From: an uncultured Bacteroides sp.
GTDB lineage: Bacteria > Bacteroidota > Bacteroidia > Bacteroidales > Bacteroidaceae
Length of the DNA: 44,913 bases
NCBI GenBank assembly: GCA_900755095.1
Contig: CAAEFE010000021.1
Location: 1 to 44,913 of the forward strand
Reading direction: 5' to 3'
Shown here: positions 8,445 through 17,797 of the stretch, in pieces
Numbering within the stretch: the stretch's first letter is position 1
Layout: every line of letters starts with the position of its first letter
Notes under the pieces: generated by a model
Told to the model about the DNA's origin: nothing
Seen by the model: the letters and a program-made list of their open reading frames with translations, nothing else
Databases searched by the model: none
Position numbers and translations under genes: made by a program

Positions 8445-8529
8445 TTATTTTAGGCACGGAATTATACGGGTTATCACGGTTGCTTTCAATATTATCCGTG
8501 ATTGTCCATGTAATCCGTGCCTAAAATAA
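8445..8529. repeat. Long imperfect hairpin with perfect 16-bp outer stem
   Basis: TTATTTTAGGCACGGA (8445-8460) is exactly complementary to TCCGTGCCTAAAATAA (8514-8529). Pairing continues with mismatches to the inner TCACGG/CCGTGA, giving arms of about 35 nt. It lies 22 nt downstream of the malQ start-distal end, between malQ and folB, and holds no gene. The arms contain repeated CCGTG/CACGG units, as in dispersed extragenic repeats. It could also terminate folB transcription. Confidence 0.7.
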
Positions 8530-8550
8530 CCCTTTGTTAAGAATCCTTTC

Positions 8551-11244
8551 TTATCTTCCGGTGCTTTCTATCATGCTCCTTATTTTCTCGTTCAGGCTTT
8601 CTGCCTTCATCAGTTGTTCCAGTGTCAGGTGCATGCGCCAGCGCCAGTAGTGCCGCGGGTTGGCAGGAATATTGATGCGTTCTTCCTGCACGTTCGGGTT
8701 GCGCCATTTGCCGTCCATGGACATCCAGTCTTGCAGGGAGAGGATGCAGAGGATGGAGTTGCTATGGAGGTGATTGCGAACCACTTCTTCGCAAAGCTCC
8801 GGCGTGGCCGTTGCCGGTGCGGCACCGTAGTGCCCGAGCATGGTGTTGTAGTAACGCTGCGTCTGTTGGAAGTCTTCTTCCCACCAGCCGCGCAGGGTAG
8901 ACATGTCGTGCGTGGAGATGGTGCAGACCGAACGGTACGGATACCAGTCAGTGTGGCCGAATTCTTGTTTCGGGTCTTTCGGCATACGTTGTATCTCCAG
9001 GGAAAGGATACGCAGGTCGTTCATCACCCATGCCACGCAATCGGGAATCATGCCTAAGTCCTCACCGCATACCAGCATGCGCGTGGACTGTGTCAGTTGC
9101 GGCAGTTTCTTCATGGCTTGCTGTCCCCAGAAGTCATTGTGGCGGTGATAGTAGTACTGGTCATACAGCCGGTTGAAGGCAGCCTTTTCCCAATCGTTCA
9201 GTGCGCGGTAGATGTAGTCGTGCTGCACGCCGATGCGCGGATGGTATTCGTGCGGATTGTTGCGGTCGGGCACGAACAGCACATCGCTGATAAGGGCGTA
9301 AAGCCCGTCACGAATCCAGATGCTGTCATCGTCCGTCTTTCCGGCAAAGTAGGCTTCCACTTTGCGCTGGGTGTCGAACTCGGGACGCATGCGGTAAACC
9401 TCCCACGTGTCTGTCGGCTCTATGAAGGTCTGCTTCACATAGTCTGTATGCGGGCCGAAGATTTGTCCGAGGAAGTACTCATGGATATAGGGCTTCAGGA
9501 AGAAGTCTTCGCGGAATGCCAGCCCGTAGCTTTCTATCTCCTCGCGCGTCATGGGCAGGGCGGGGACGAATTGTCCCAACAGCCCGTGTACGGCGTGCAT
9601 CGGTATCTCCCAAATGCGGAAGAAGCCGAGGATATGGTCTATGCGGTAGGCATCGAAGTATTCTGCCATTTTGTGGAAACGCTTCATCCACCAGGCATAG
9701 CCGTCTTTCTCCATGACATCCCAGTTGTAGGTGGGAAAGCCCCAGTTCTGCCCGTTCACGGAGAAATCATCGGGCGGTGCGCCGGCTTGGCCGTTCAGGT
9801 TGAAGTAGTGGGGTTCCTTCCAGGCTTCCACACTGTTGCGGCTGATGCCGATGGGGATGTCGCCTTTCAGCACTACGCCGTTGGCGCGCGCATGCTCGGT
9901 GGCGGCAAGCAGTTGCAGGTGCAGATTGAACTGGATGTAGTAGTAGATGGCAATATGCGGATAGTCGGCAGAGTCCGGCCGGCACAATGTCTCTATCTCC
10001 TTGGCATCGTAGGTGGCATACTTGGGCCACTCGCGGAAATTCGGGGTCTTGTAGGCATCACGCAGGTAGCTGAAGACGGCATATGGCTGCAACCATTCCT
10101 TGTTGGCCTCGTAGAAATTACGGAATGCATCCGAGGCCAGCACCTTTTCCCCTTCCTGCTTGAAGATGAGGTGGAAGTATTCCCACTTTGTCTTGTTCAC
10201 AGCTTCGTAGTCCACGGTGGGCAGGGCATTCAGTTCTTTCTGGCGTTTGTTGAATTCGGCCATCACCTTCTTGTCCTTCAAGCTGCCCAACTGCTTCAGG
10301 TCGGCGTACATGGGATGGAAGGCATAGATGGAGATGCTACTGTAAGGGTAGGAGTCTGTCCAGGTATGCGTCATGGTAGTGTCGTTGATGGGCAGAATCT
10401 GCACCGCCTTCTGATTGGTGGCAACTGCCCAGTCAATCATGCGCTTCAAGTCGCCGAAATCGCCTACACCGAAGCTTTTCTCGGAGCGTAGGGAGAATAC
10501 GGGTACGGCTACTCCGGAACCTTTCCATGCAGGAAGATTGAAGTATACATAACGGTCGCCGACAGCCAGCGTTTCGTTGGCGGCTATCTGCGGGTCGGCC
10601 ATATAGCGGTTGGGATTGTTCTCCCAGGCCACGGCACGGCGCTCTTTCTTGTTGTAAAGGACGAATTTATACTCCAGCGGGAAACTGATTTTACCGGCAT
10701 CCACTTCTACCTGCCATTCGGGGAAGTCGATGTCGCTCATAAGGGCAGCTTTGTCCGGGTTCCAGTCACCCAGCGCCTTCTGGTTTCCGCAGAGTGCCAG
10801 GCAATGGTCACTGTCTATGCAGGGGGCGTACGCCTTTATCAGCAACCCCTTTTTGTAGCTTTTCGGGGCGGCACTGCGTTCGCGATGCGCCAGCAGGGAT
10901 TCTGTGAAAGCGGATGTATAAAAATACTGCTGCTCGGGCAGATTCTTCCAACAATCTTCTATGCGGTAAACTTTCTTCGGATTGTCTGCAACGTGCAGGA
11001 TGCGTGGCAGGCTGTTCCACTCTGTCCGTATGGTTCTGCCATCTCGATAGATGTGGTAACTGTATTCGACGCTTCCATTACCGGGAATCTGGATATCCAC
11101 TTCCGCGGTCCAGTGAATGCCGTCTACAGTGTGCAGGGGGGTGGCTTTGTCGGGCTGGTTGTTGCCAAGTTCCGGGATAGAACCCAAGACTTTGACTTCT
11201 TCACCCCAGCTGGTGCGATACTCGATATTGAATATTAGTGTCAT
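8551..11244 (-). CDS. malQ: 4-alpha-glucanotransferase (GH77) with two N-terminal CBM20 modules
   Basis: This 897-residue cytoplasmic enzyme transfers alpha-1,4-glucan segments between maltooligosaccharides (amylomaltase, DPE2-like layout). Residues 1-95 (VKVLGSIPELGNN, SYHIYRDG) and about 125-235 (CLALCGNQKALGDWNPDKA, EYKFVLYNKKERR) are two CBM20 starch-binding modules. The GH77 barrel follows, with the nucleophile Asp in YFDAYRIDHILGFFR, the acid/base Glu in VCGEDLGMIP and the third acid in STHDMSTLRGWW. Length is normal for the two-CBM bacterial/plant type. There is no signal peptide, so it works on imported maltodextrin or glycogen-derived glucans. It is a single-gene unit without SUS neighbours here. 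Confidence 0.95.
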   Translation of the reverse strand: MTLIFNIEYRTSWGEEVKVLGSIPELGNNQPDKATPLHTVDGIHWTAEVDIQIPGNGSVEYSYHIYRDGRTIRTEWNSLPRILHVADNPKKVYRIEDCWKNLPEQQYFYTSAFTESLLAHRERSAAPKSYKKGLLIKAYAPCIDSDHCLALCGNQKALGDWNPDKAALMSDIDFPEWQVEVDAGKISFPLEYKFVLYNKKERRAVAWENNPNRYMADPQIAANETLAVGDRYVYFNLPAWKGSGVAVPVFSLRSEKSFGVGDFGDLKRMIDWAVATNQKAVQILPINDTTMTHTWTDSYPYSSISIYAFHPMYADLKQLGSLKDKKVMAEFNKRQKELNALPTVDYEAVNKTKWEYFHLIFKQEGEKVLASDAFRNFYEANKEWLQPYAVFSYLRDAYKTPNFREWPKYATYDAKEIETLCRPDSADYPHIAIYYYIQFNLHLQLLAATEHARANGVVLKGDIPIGISRNSVEAWKEPHYFNLNGQAGAPPDDFSVNGQNWGFPTYNWDVMEKDGYAWWMKRFHKMAEYFDAYRIDHILGFFRIWEIPMHAVHGLLGQFVPALPMTREEIESYGLAFREDFFLKPYIHEYFLGQIFGPHTDYVKQTFIEPTDTWEVYRMRPEFDTQRKVEAYFAGKTDDDSIWIRDGLYALISDVLFVPDRNNPHEYHPRIGVQHDYIYRALNDWEKAAFNRLYDQYYYHRHNDFWGQQAMKKLPQLTQSTRMLVCGEDLGMIPDCVAWVMNDLRILSLEIQRMPKDPKQEFGHTDWYPYRSVCTISTHDMSTLRGWWEEDFQQTQRYYNTMLGHYGAAPATATPELCEEVVRNHLHSNSILCILSLQDWMSMDGKWRNPNVQEERINIPANPRHYWRWRMHLTLEQLMKAESLNEKIRSMIESTGR

Positions 11245-11270
11245 ATTATATTAGATTTAGAAATAGCAAT

Positions 11271-11321
11271 AGCTGCAATGATTATGCAAGTATAGAAATT
11301 ATTCCTCATAATCATGCAGCT
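11271..11321. terminator. Hairpin between nrdJ and malQ
   Basis: AGCTGCAATGATTATG (11271-11286) pairs with CATAATCATGCAGCT (11307-11321) with one bulged base and a 20-nt loop. It lies after the nrdJ stop and before malQ, both on the minus strand. It is probably a transcription stop or attenuator, but there is no clear T-tract. Confidence 0.5.
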
Positions 11322-11375
11322 ACCGTTATCTAAGTCATTTAAATTCCTATGCAAACGTTTGTGCTTGCCGTGGGA

Positions 11376-13913
11376 TTATCCACAGCGGGAAGCTCCGCAC
11401 GTCTTGCAGATGAGGCAACCTTCTTGGTAAACCAGTGTTTCGTTGCCGCAGTTGGGGCATTTCTTGCCTTTGGCTTCCGTGCCGTCCTGGATGTATTTCT
11501 TCAGGGCGCGTTCCACACCGTTCTTCCAGGTGTTGATGTTTTCGCTGTCCAGTTGCAGTGAACCTACCAGCTTGATGACCTGCTCGATAGGCATGCGGTA
11601 GCGCAATACACCGGAAATCAGCTTGGCATAGTTCCAATACTCTTTGTTGAACTTCTCGGACAGACCCTCGATGGTAACTTTGTATCCGCGCTTGTTCTCG
11701 AACTGGAAGTCGTAACGCTTGTTTCCGTGCTCATCCACATTCTTGATGATGTGGCCCGACACCACATTCTTCGGCAGGATGATGCCTTCGTCATCGTCCA
11801 GCACACCGGTGAATATCTCGTAGGGATGATTGTCCAGCAAGCCGACGAATGCCACCCATTTCTCCTTGTTGTTCTGGAAGCGGACAACGTCTGCATCCAA
11901 TATTCTGGGACGTGTTTCAACGACCGTAGGCGGTTTGCACGGGGGAAGCTCAGACTTTTTGTCGCTCTTGGTAGAGATGAGTACACCGGAACGCGAACCG
12001 TCGCGGTAAACCGTACAGCCCTTGCAGCCGGATTTCCATGCTTCTACATACAGACGGTTCACGAGGTCTTCGTCTACGTTATTCGGCAGGTTGATGGTTA
12101 CGCTGATAGAGTGATCCACCCATTTTTGGATACGTCCCTGCATCTTGACTTTCATCAGCCAGTCCACGTCGTTGGAGGTTGCTTTATAATAAGGTGATTT
12201 CTCTACCAGGGCATCCACTTCTTCCTGCGTGTAGCGTTTGGCGGGGTTGTATCCTTGTGCTTCCATCCAAGTCACGAACTTGGGGTGGAACACGATATAT
12301 TCTTCAAAGGCATCCCCGGTTTCGTCGATGAAGTCCACATGAACGTTCGTATCGTTGGGATTCACTTTGCGGCGGCGCTTGTACACGGGCAGGAATACGG
12401 GCTCGATACCGGAGGTGGTTTGAGTCATCAGGCTGGTGGTGCCGGTCGGGGCGATGGTCAGACAGGCAATGTTGCGGCGTCCGTACTTCTTCATCTCCTC
12501 GTACATTTCCGGGTCGGCTTCACGCAGGCGGTTGATGAACGGGTTGTTCTTTTCGCGTTCTGTGTCGTACACCTCGAATGCGCCGCGCTCTTTGGCCATT
12601 TCTATGGAGGAGCGATAGGCGTTGAGTGCCACCGTCTTGTGTACTTTCTCCGAGAACTCGGTTGCCTCTTCAGTACCGTAACGCAATCCCAGGGCGGCAA
12701 GCATGTCGCCTTCTGCCGTGATACCTACACCGGTACGGCGGCCTTGGGCGCTTTTCTTGTAAATCTTCTGCCACAAAACGCGTTCTGTATGTTTCACGTC
12801 TTCGCTTTCGGGGTCGGCATCTATCTTGCTCATGATGCGCTCTATCTTCTCCAGTTCAAGGTCGATGATATCGTCCATGATGCGTTGGGCCAAAGCTACA
12901 TGCTTCTTGAATAGCTCAAAGTCAAAGTAGGCGTCCGGCTTGAACGGATTGACCACGTATGAGTAAAGGTTGATGGCGAGCAGACGGCAGGAGTCGTACG
13001 GGCACAGTGGAATTTCGCCGCATGGATTGGTGGATACGGTACGGTAGCCCAGGTCTGCATAGCAGTCGGGCACGGATTCCTTTAATATGGTATCCCAGAA
13101 CAATACACCGGGTTCTGCCGATTTCCATGCATTGTGCACAATCTTTTTCCATAATGCGGATGCGTCAATGTCTTTTTGAAATGCCGGCTCTGTGGCGTCA
13201 ATCGGATATTGCTGTGTATATGGTTTGCCTTCGATGGCGGCCTGCATGAAGTCGTCGGTCAGTTTTACGGAGACGTTGGCTCCGGTCACTTTGCCCTCAG
13301 TCATCTTGGCATCGATGAAGGCTTCCGAGTCGGGGTGTTTGATGGATACGCTGAGCATCAGTGCGCCGCGGCGTCCATCTTGAGCTACTTCGCGTGTAGA
13401 GTTTGAATAGCGTTCCATGAAGGGGACCAAGCCGGTGGAGGTCAGTGCCGAGTTCTTTACCGGTGAACCTTTCGGACGGATATGGGATAAGTCGTGTCCC
13501 ACGCCGCCACGGCGTTTCATCAGCTGTACTTGTTCTTCGTCTATCTTGAAGATGGCACCATAAGAATCCGCTTCGCCGTCCACACCGATAACAAAGCAGT
13601 TGGACAGAGAGGCTACCTGATAGTTGTTTCCAATTCCGGTCATCGGGCTTCCTTGCGGAACAATGTACTTGAAGTGGTCGAGCAAGCCGAAAAGTCCCTC
13701 TGAACTTAATGGATTGGGGTACTTGGCCTCAATGCGGGCTACCTCATTGGCTATTCGCCAATGCATGTCTTCCGGAGACTTTTCGTAAATATTTCCGAAA
13801 GAATCTTTGACTGCATATTTGTTTACCCAAACTCTGGCAGCCAATTCGTCGCCTTGGAAGTATTTTAAAGATTCTCCGTAGGCTTCGTCATAAGAATAAT
13901 TTTTCTTTTCCAC
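11376..13913 (-). CDS. nrdJ: Adenosylcobalamin-dependent (class II) ribonucleotide reductase
   Basis: This 845-residue enzyme reduces ribonucleotides to deoxyribonucleotides using a radical made from B12. Visible family features are the N-terminal fold with SLSNCFVIG (about residue 107-115), the RRGGVGHDLSHIRPKGSPV loop, NPCGEIPL with an active-site Cys, and CLTIAPTGTTSLMTQTTSG for substrate phosphate. The C-terminus has a zinc ribbon (CPNCGNE...CLICKTCGASRCG) whose last cysteines can re-reduce the active site. Length is usual for the TIGR02504 type. It needs no oxygen, which suits a gut anaerobe. No cobalamin riboswitch was recognised upstream. A -7 box lies 77 nt upstream. Confidence 0.95.
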   Translation of the reverse strand: MEKKNYSYDEAYGESLKYFQGDELAARVWVNKYAVKDSFGNIYEKSPEDMHWRIANEVARIEAKYPNPLSSEGLFGLLDHFKYIVPQGSPMTGIGNNYQVASLSNCFVIGVDGEADSYGAIFKIDEEQVQLMKRRGGVGHDLSHIRPKGSPVKNSALTSTGLVPFMERYSNSTREVAQDGRRGALMLSVSIKHPDSEAFIDAKMTEGKVTGANVSVKLTDDFMQAAIEGKPYTQQYPIDATEPAFQKDIDASALWKKIVHNAWKSAEPGVLFWDTILKESVPDCYADLGYRTVSTNPCGEIPLCPYDSCRLLAINLYSYVVNPFKPDAYFDFELFKKHVALAQRIMDDIIDLELEKIERIMSKIDADPESEDVKHTERVLWQKIYKKSAQGRRTGVGITAEGDMLAALGLRYGTEEATEFSEKVHKTVALNAYRSSIEMAKERGAFEVYDTEREKNNPFINRLREADPEMYEEMKKYGRRNIACLTIAPTGTTSLMTQTTSGIEPVFLPVYKRRRKVNPNDTNVHVDFIDETGDAFEEYIVFHPKFVTWMEAQGYNPAKRYTQEEVDALVEKSPYYKATSNDVDWLMKVKMQGRIQKWVDHSISVTINLPNNVDEDLVNRLYVEAWKSGCKGCTVYRDGSRSGVLISTKSDKKSELPPCKPPTVVETRPRILDADVVRFQNNKEKWVAFVGLLDNHPYEIFTGVLDDDEGIILPKNVVSGHIIKNVDEHGNKRYDFQFENKRGYKVTIEGLSEKFNKEYWNYAKLISGVLRYRMPIEQVIKLVGSLQLDSENINTWKNGVERALKKYIQDGTEAKGKKCPNCGNETLVYQEGCLICKTCGASRCG

Positions 13914-13989
13914 AATGTTGTATCTCTTAGGATTAGTTACAAATAAGTAAAGTTGTAGAAGTTGTACTTATCGTTAACAAATGCATTTG

Positions 13990-13997
13990 CAAAGCTA
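13990..13997 (-). promoter_or_regulatory. -7 box (TAGCTTTG) for nrdJ
   Basis: TAGCTTTG on the minus strand, 77 nt upstream of the nrdJ ATG, matches the Bacteroides consensus and predicts a leader of about 70 nt. Confidence 0.55.
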
Positions 13998-14308
13998 TGA
14001 ATGTTTTTCAACTTGGCAAAATTAAAATGAATGTTTTTATTAACCGGTGGATTGTTTTCTATTGATTGCTATTAATCTATTGGTTTATAATGTTTTAATG
14101 CTTTGGGTGAACGGATAAGTTTTCCAAAACGGAATTTATTAACAACTTGTTGGGCCGAAAGGTTCTCGGTTTAGTCGAACATAAGGTTGCTTTTATCTGC
14201 TCGTAAAGATAATAATTGTTCATTTCTTGTTGAAAAGATGTATTTTATTCCGGATATATGATGATGAAAAAAGTGTGAACTCTTGAATGAATTTTTCGTG
14301 GATTACAT

Positions 14309-14316
14309 TATCTTTG
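14309..14316 (+). promoter_or_regulatory. -7 box (TATCTTTG) for the nitroreductase
   Basis: TATCTTTG lies 15 nt before the ATG at 14331 and downstream of the in-frame ATG at 14283. It therefore shows that 14331, not 14283, is the start. Confidence 0.65.
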
Positions 14317-14330
14317 CAAAAAAAGAAAGA

Positions 14331-15065
14331 ATGGAAAGCTTGAAACAAAGGAGAACAATCCGAAAATACCAGCAGAAGGATATTTCTGCTGATTTGTTAA
14401 ATGATTTGCTTGAAACCTCTTTCCGGGCTTCTACAGTCGGAAACATGCAGGTTTATAGTGTGATTGTGACGCGTGATGCAGAGCGTAAAGCCAAACTGGC
14501 GCCTGCACATTTCAATCAGCCGATGGTTCAGACGGCGCCGGTAGTGCTTACTTTCTGCATAGATTTGCGCCGTTTCAGCAAGTGGTGTGAGCAACGTAAG
14601 GCTGAGCCGGGATACAACAACTTTGAGTGGTTTGTGACGGGGGCTGTCGATACCTTGCTGGTGGCACAGACTTTTTGCGTGGCTGCCGAGAAGAAGGGGT
14701 TGGGCATTTGCTATCTGGGAACTACCACTTACAACCCTCAGATGATTGTCGAAGCGTTGAAGTTACCGGAATTGGTGTTTCCCATCACGACAGTCACAGT
14801 GGGATGGCCTGCCGAACAGCCGGAACAAGTGGACCGTTTACCGCTGGAGGCCATTGTACACGAAGAGTTTTATCATGATTATACTCCTCAGGACATTGAC
14901 CGGTTGTATGCCTATAAAGAATCGCTTCCTGAGAACAAGCAGTTCATCTTGGAGAACAATAAGGAAACGCTGGCGCAGGTCTTTACAGATGTGCGTTATA
15001 CGAAGAAAGACAGTGAGACAATGTCGGAGAATCTTTGGAAGATAATGAAAAAGCAGGGATTTTGA
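14331..15065 (+). CDS. Nitroreductase-family FMN oxidoreductase
   Basis: This is a 244-residue flavoprotein of the NfsA/FRP-like branch, which reduces nitroaromatics, quinones or flavins with NAD(P)H in the cytoplasm. The start MESLKQRRTIRKYQQKDI is the classic FMN-binding RRSIRxF-type motif. STVGNMQVYSVIV, VDTLLVAQTFCVAAEKKGLGICYLGT and TTVTVGWPAE are the remaining flavin-contact and dimer segments. The ATG at 14331 is used because the promoter box sits between it and the upstream in-frame ATG. The substrate is unknown. It is convergent with dnaA, separated by a G-U rich hairpin. Confidence 0.88.
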   Translation: MESLKQRRTIRKYQQKDISADLLNDLLETSFRASTVGNMQVYSVIVTRDAERKAKLAPAHFNQPMVQTAPVVLTFCIDLRRFSKWCEQRKAEPGYNNFEWFVTGAVDTLLVAQTFCVAAEKKGLGICYLGTTTYNPQMIVEALKLPELVFPITTVTVGWPAEQPEQVDRLPLEAIVHEEFYHDYTPQDIDRLYAYKESLPENKQFILENNKETLAQVFTDVRYTKKDSETMSENLWKIMKKQGF

Positions 15066-15082
15066 AAATTAAGGATTAGGGA

Positions 15083-15146
15083 AGATTAGGGATAAGGGGT
15101 TAAGCTAATGCATACTTAGCTGCATTTAATCCTTTATCCTTAATCC
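15083..15146. terminator. G-U rich hairpin between nitroreductase and dnaA
   Basis: A GATTAGGGATAAGGGGTTAA arm pairs with TTAATCCTTTATCCTTAATC, with several positions that would be G-U pairs in the plus-strand RNA. Repeated GGATTA/TAATCC units surround it. It is convergently placed and ends in a T-rich run, so a terminator is likely. Confidence 0.5.
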
Positions 15147-15153
15147 TTTATTC

Positions 15154-16539
15154 TTATCCTTTTTTCAGTGCGGCTTGAATCTCGTCGATTTCCGCACGGA
15201 ATGATTTGTCTACCTCTTTCAGCTCTTTGATGGTTTTGCATGCATGCAATACAGTGGCATGGTCTTTATGTCCAATTAGCGCACCAATTTTTGCAGTAGA
15301 GAACTCTGTATAGTTTTTGGCTAAATACATGGCTATTTGTCGTGCTTGCACCACTTCCCGCTTTCTGGATTTTGTGTGGATGGTGGCTGTTTCCAATCCG
15401 AAATGCTTGCATACGGTGTTGATGATTTCATCGACAGTTACTGCTTTGCTTTCACTGTTCACCACCTTGCGTACGATACGTTGCGTCAGTTCCAGGTCTA
15501 TTTCTTTATTGTATATGGTGGAATGTGCCATAATGGAAATGACGATGCCCTCCAGGTCACGTACACTGTCGCCCACGTTTTCTGCAATATAGTCAATCAC
15601 TTCTTGGGGGAACTGCAGGCCGTCACGGTGTATTTTGTTGCGCAGAATGTTCTTGCGGAGCTCTACGGTAGGTTTCTCCAGCTCAGCTACCATTCCCCAT
15701 TTAAAACGTGTGATCAGACGCTCTTCCATGCCTTGTAGCAATACCGGTGCACGGTCGGAGGTAAGGATAAGCTGCTTGCCGTTTTGATGCAGATGGTTGA
15801 AGATATGGAAGAATGTATTCTGCGTTTTGGTTACGCCGGCAAATTCCTGAATATCATCAATGATTAGAACATCAATGGTCTGGTAGAAGTTGATGAAGTC
15901 GTTAGTCGTATTGTTACGTACGGAATCGGTGTATTGCACTTGGAATAGGTGTGCAGATACATACAATACCCTTTTCTCCGGGTATAGTTCCTTGATTTTG
16001 GTTCCGATAGCATTGGCAAGATGGGTTTTGCCTACACCTGATGCTCCGTATAGGAACAGCGGATTGAAGATTGTTTTAGCCGGATTGAGAGCGACAGCTT
16101 CTGCAACGCTGCGCGACAGCTTGTTGCTGTAGCCTTCGATGAAGGTTTCAAAGTTGTATTCTGGATTAAGGTGCGGGTCAAGTTCGGGGACGGGAATCTG
16201 TGGGATCCTTTTGTCCATCACTTGTTTTTGCGGTATGATGGTACGTTGTGTAGACTCCAGGTCGACGGTTTTCCGCGAACTCTTGTCTACCATTACGTTA
16301 TACATCAATTTAGTTCCCTCACCAATGACCTTATAGAGAGTCTTGCGCAACAAATCAACAAATTTGTCCTCCAAAAACTCATAGAAGAACTGGCTGGGCA
16401 CTTGTACGACCAGCGTTTTGTCTTCATATTTTAAAGGTATGATGGGAAGAAACCATGTTTTGTATGTCTGCTCCGGAACATTGTCTCTGATGATTTCAAG
16501 ACAGCGATTCCACAGCCCGACATGATCTATTTCACTCAT
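15154..16539 (-). CDS. dnaA: Chromosomal replication initiator DnaA
   Basis: This 461-residue AAA+ initiator binds DnaA boxes and opens oriC. Domain I is at residues 1-85 ([22 protein letters not shown]) with a linker to about 125. The AAA+ core has Walker [16 protein letters not shown] (about 164-178), Walker [13 protein letters not shown] and sensor LTSDRAP. Domain IV HTH carries the signature [12 protein letters not shown] near the C-terminus. Length is normal. The upstream region has no cluster of TTATCCACA boxes, so oriC is not visible beside the gene. A small palindrome GATTGC-N7-GCAATC (16581-16599) lies 42 nt upstream and may be a control site. Confidence 0.97.
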   Translation of the reverse strand: MSEIDHVGLWNRCLEIIRDNVPEQTYKTWFLPIIPLKYEDKTLVVQVPSQFFYEFLEDKFVDLLRKTLYKVIGEGTKLMYNVMVDKSSRKTVDLESTQRTIIPQKQVMDKRIPQIPVPELDPHLNPEYNFETFIEGYSNKLSRSVAEAVALNPAKTIFNPLFLYGASGVGKTHLANAIGTKIKELYPEKRVLYVSAHLFQVQYTDSVRNNTTNDFINFYQTIDVLIIDDIQEFAGVTKTQNTFFHIFNHLHQNGKQLILTSDRAPVLLQGMEERLITRFKWGMVAELEKPTVELRKNILRNKIHRDGLQFPQEVIDYIAENVGDSVRDLEGIVISIMAHSTIYNKEIDLELTQRIVRKVVNSESKAVTVDEIINTVCKHFGLETATIHTKSRKREVVQARQIAMYLAKNYTEFSTAKIGALIGHKDHATVLHACKTIKELKEVDKSFRAEIDEIQAALKKG

Positions 16540-16890
16540 AACGGCTATAAATACATTTATTAATTAAGCATAACTTCTACGATTGCAAAATTGGCAATCT
16601 TATTCGAGAAAAACAAATCCTTTTTTTCTTGCGTTTTTAGGAAAAGTAATAAGCTCTTTACTTTCAGCTACTTATCGACTACTATGAGTATATTCTTTAT
16701 ATAGGGTGTATTGCATTTATCTAATACTTTGTCATATAGTGATTTATGTAGCTTTGCGTCTCTTGTTTTCCTTCTGTGTCCAGAGCAGGAAAAAGCCCTT
16801 TTTCGCTCCTTGTATAGAGCAAATGAGGGCTTTCCTTTTAATTCCTTTATGGACTTACTATTTAGACAAAATCTATATAATGCCAATCTT
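16540..16890. other. Spacer upstream of dnaA, no gene
   Basis: This is 351 nt of AT-rich sequence between the dnaA start and the Mce gene stop, both on the minus strand. It holds the small palindrome at 16581-16599 and the terminator at 16792-16833. No DnaA-box cluster, tRNA or convincing ORF is visible. Confidence 0.55.
16792..16833 (-). terminator. Terminator of the amidase-Mce operon
   Basis: AAAGCCCT (16792-16799) and AGGGCTTT (16826-16833) form a stem, with an inner GCTC/GAGC pair. On the minus strand the stem is followed by TTTTTCC. It lies 58 nt after the Mce gene stop. Confidence 0.65.
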
Positions 16891-17784
16891 TTACTTATCT
16901 TTCTTGCCGAATAGGGAGAAATGGACGTATCGTTTCGGATGCGATTTTAAGTCTTCCAATAAACTTGCTGCGTTGGCAGTTGTGGCATTCAGATTATTAT
17001 ATAGAGAAGGATCGTTTAGCAAAAGTCCGATGGTATTGTCTTTCTGGTTCAATTTGTCTGTAATCATTTTTACATTATTCAAAGTTGCGTCTACCTTTTG
17101 CATGGCGGCAGCATAATCTATCTCCTTTAAGTTGTTGGAAATGAGTGCAAAGTTGTCTCCAATGGTATTGAGCTTGCCGGTCAGTTGTGGAATATCATCC
17201 TTCATTAGAGTTTGCAACTGGCGGCTTGTGACGGCCATACTTGCTGTTAAATCTTGTACGTTATGCAAGGTTGCAGGGATGGCGGGGTCGGCCAGTATGA
17301 CATTTAAGGATGCGAGGATGGAATCCAGCTTGGGCAGCATCTTCTCTACTTGCGGCATCATGGTGGCAACTTTTTCCATCATTCCGTTGTTCAGCACGCC
17401 GGGGATTGTGTCTCCAATCTGGTATTTCTCCCGTGGATTATTGGCAAGTAGCAGGTTCATCTTTACGCCGCCAAGCATTTCGGCTGCCAGTTCTGCCGTA
17501 CTTCCTTTGGGAATGCGTAGCTCTGGGTCAACATCTATTTCGGCAACGACTTTGCCCGGTTGGGTATAGTCGTAGTACAAGTCGCGGACAATACCCACGC
17601 GGAAGCCGTCGGCAAAGACCGGGCTGGATTTTGTCAGTCCATTGACATTCTGGAATTTTACGTAGAAATAGCTGGAGGGCTTGAACATATTTATCCCTTT
17701 CAGGTAGTTGATGCCGTATACCAATATGCAAAGTGCAGCTATGCCTGCTATTCCTATTCTAACTTCTTTTGTAATATACTTCAT
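16891..17784 (-). CDS. MlaD/Mce-family phospholipid-transport protein
   Basis: This 297-residue protein has one N-terminal membrane helix (about 9-29, IGIAGIAALCILVYGINYLKG) and a periplasmic MCE domain (about 38-115, FQNVNGLTKSSPVFADGFRVG and IPKGSTAELAAEMLGGVKMNL). A long helical region that forms coiled coils follows (120-280). Mce proteins form hexameric rings that carry lipids between the inner and outer membrane with an ABC transporter. The MlaE and MlaF partners are not next to it here. It starts 13 nt after the stop of the amidase, so the pair is an operon and is probably expressed from the amidase promoter. The substrate is inferred from the family only. Confidence 0.88.
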   Translation of the reverse strand: MKYITKEVRIGIAGIAALCILVYGINYLKGINMFKPSSYFYVKFQNVNGLTKSSPVFADGFRVGIVRDLYYDYTQPGKVVAEIDVDPELRIPKGSTAELAAEMLGGVKMNLLLANNPREKYQIGDTIPGVLNNGMMEKVATMMPQVEKMLPKLDSILASLNVILADPAIPATLHNVQDLTASMAVTSRQLQTLMKDDIPQLTGKLNTIGDNFALISNNLKEIDYAAAMQKVDATLNNVKMITDKLNQKDNTIGLLLNDPSLYNNLNATTANAASLLEDLKSHPKRYVHFSLFGKKDK

Positions 17785-17797
17785 GATGTATCTTTTG

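Larger units (their letters stand above)
13914..14330. other. Divergent promoter region nrdJ / nitroreductase, no gene
   Basis: This 417-nt AT-rich stretch holds the minus-strand -7 box for nrdJ (13990-13997) and the plus-strand box for the nitroreductase (14309-14316). I see no coding frame, tRNA or B12 riboswitch in the remaining part. Confidence 0.6.

Noticed and set aside
9097..10491. A 464-codon plus-strand frame opposite malQ
   Set aside because: It lies entirely antisense to the well-conserved GH77 gene and has no recognizable domain; it is a shadow of the high-GC coding strand.
11376..11384. A TTATCCACA DnaA-box sequence at the end of nrdJ
   Set aside because: Only one copy is present, it overlaps the stop codon of a coding gene, and no cluster or AT-rich unwinding element is near, so it is not an origin.
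12255..12914. A 219-codon plus-strand frame opposite nrdJ
   Set aside because: It is antisense to the conserved catalytic domain and unlike any known protein.
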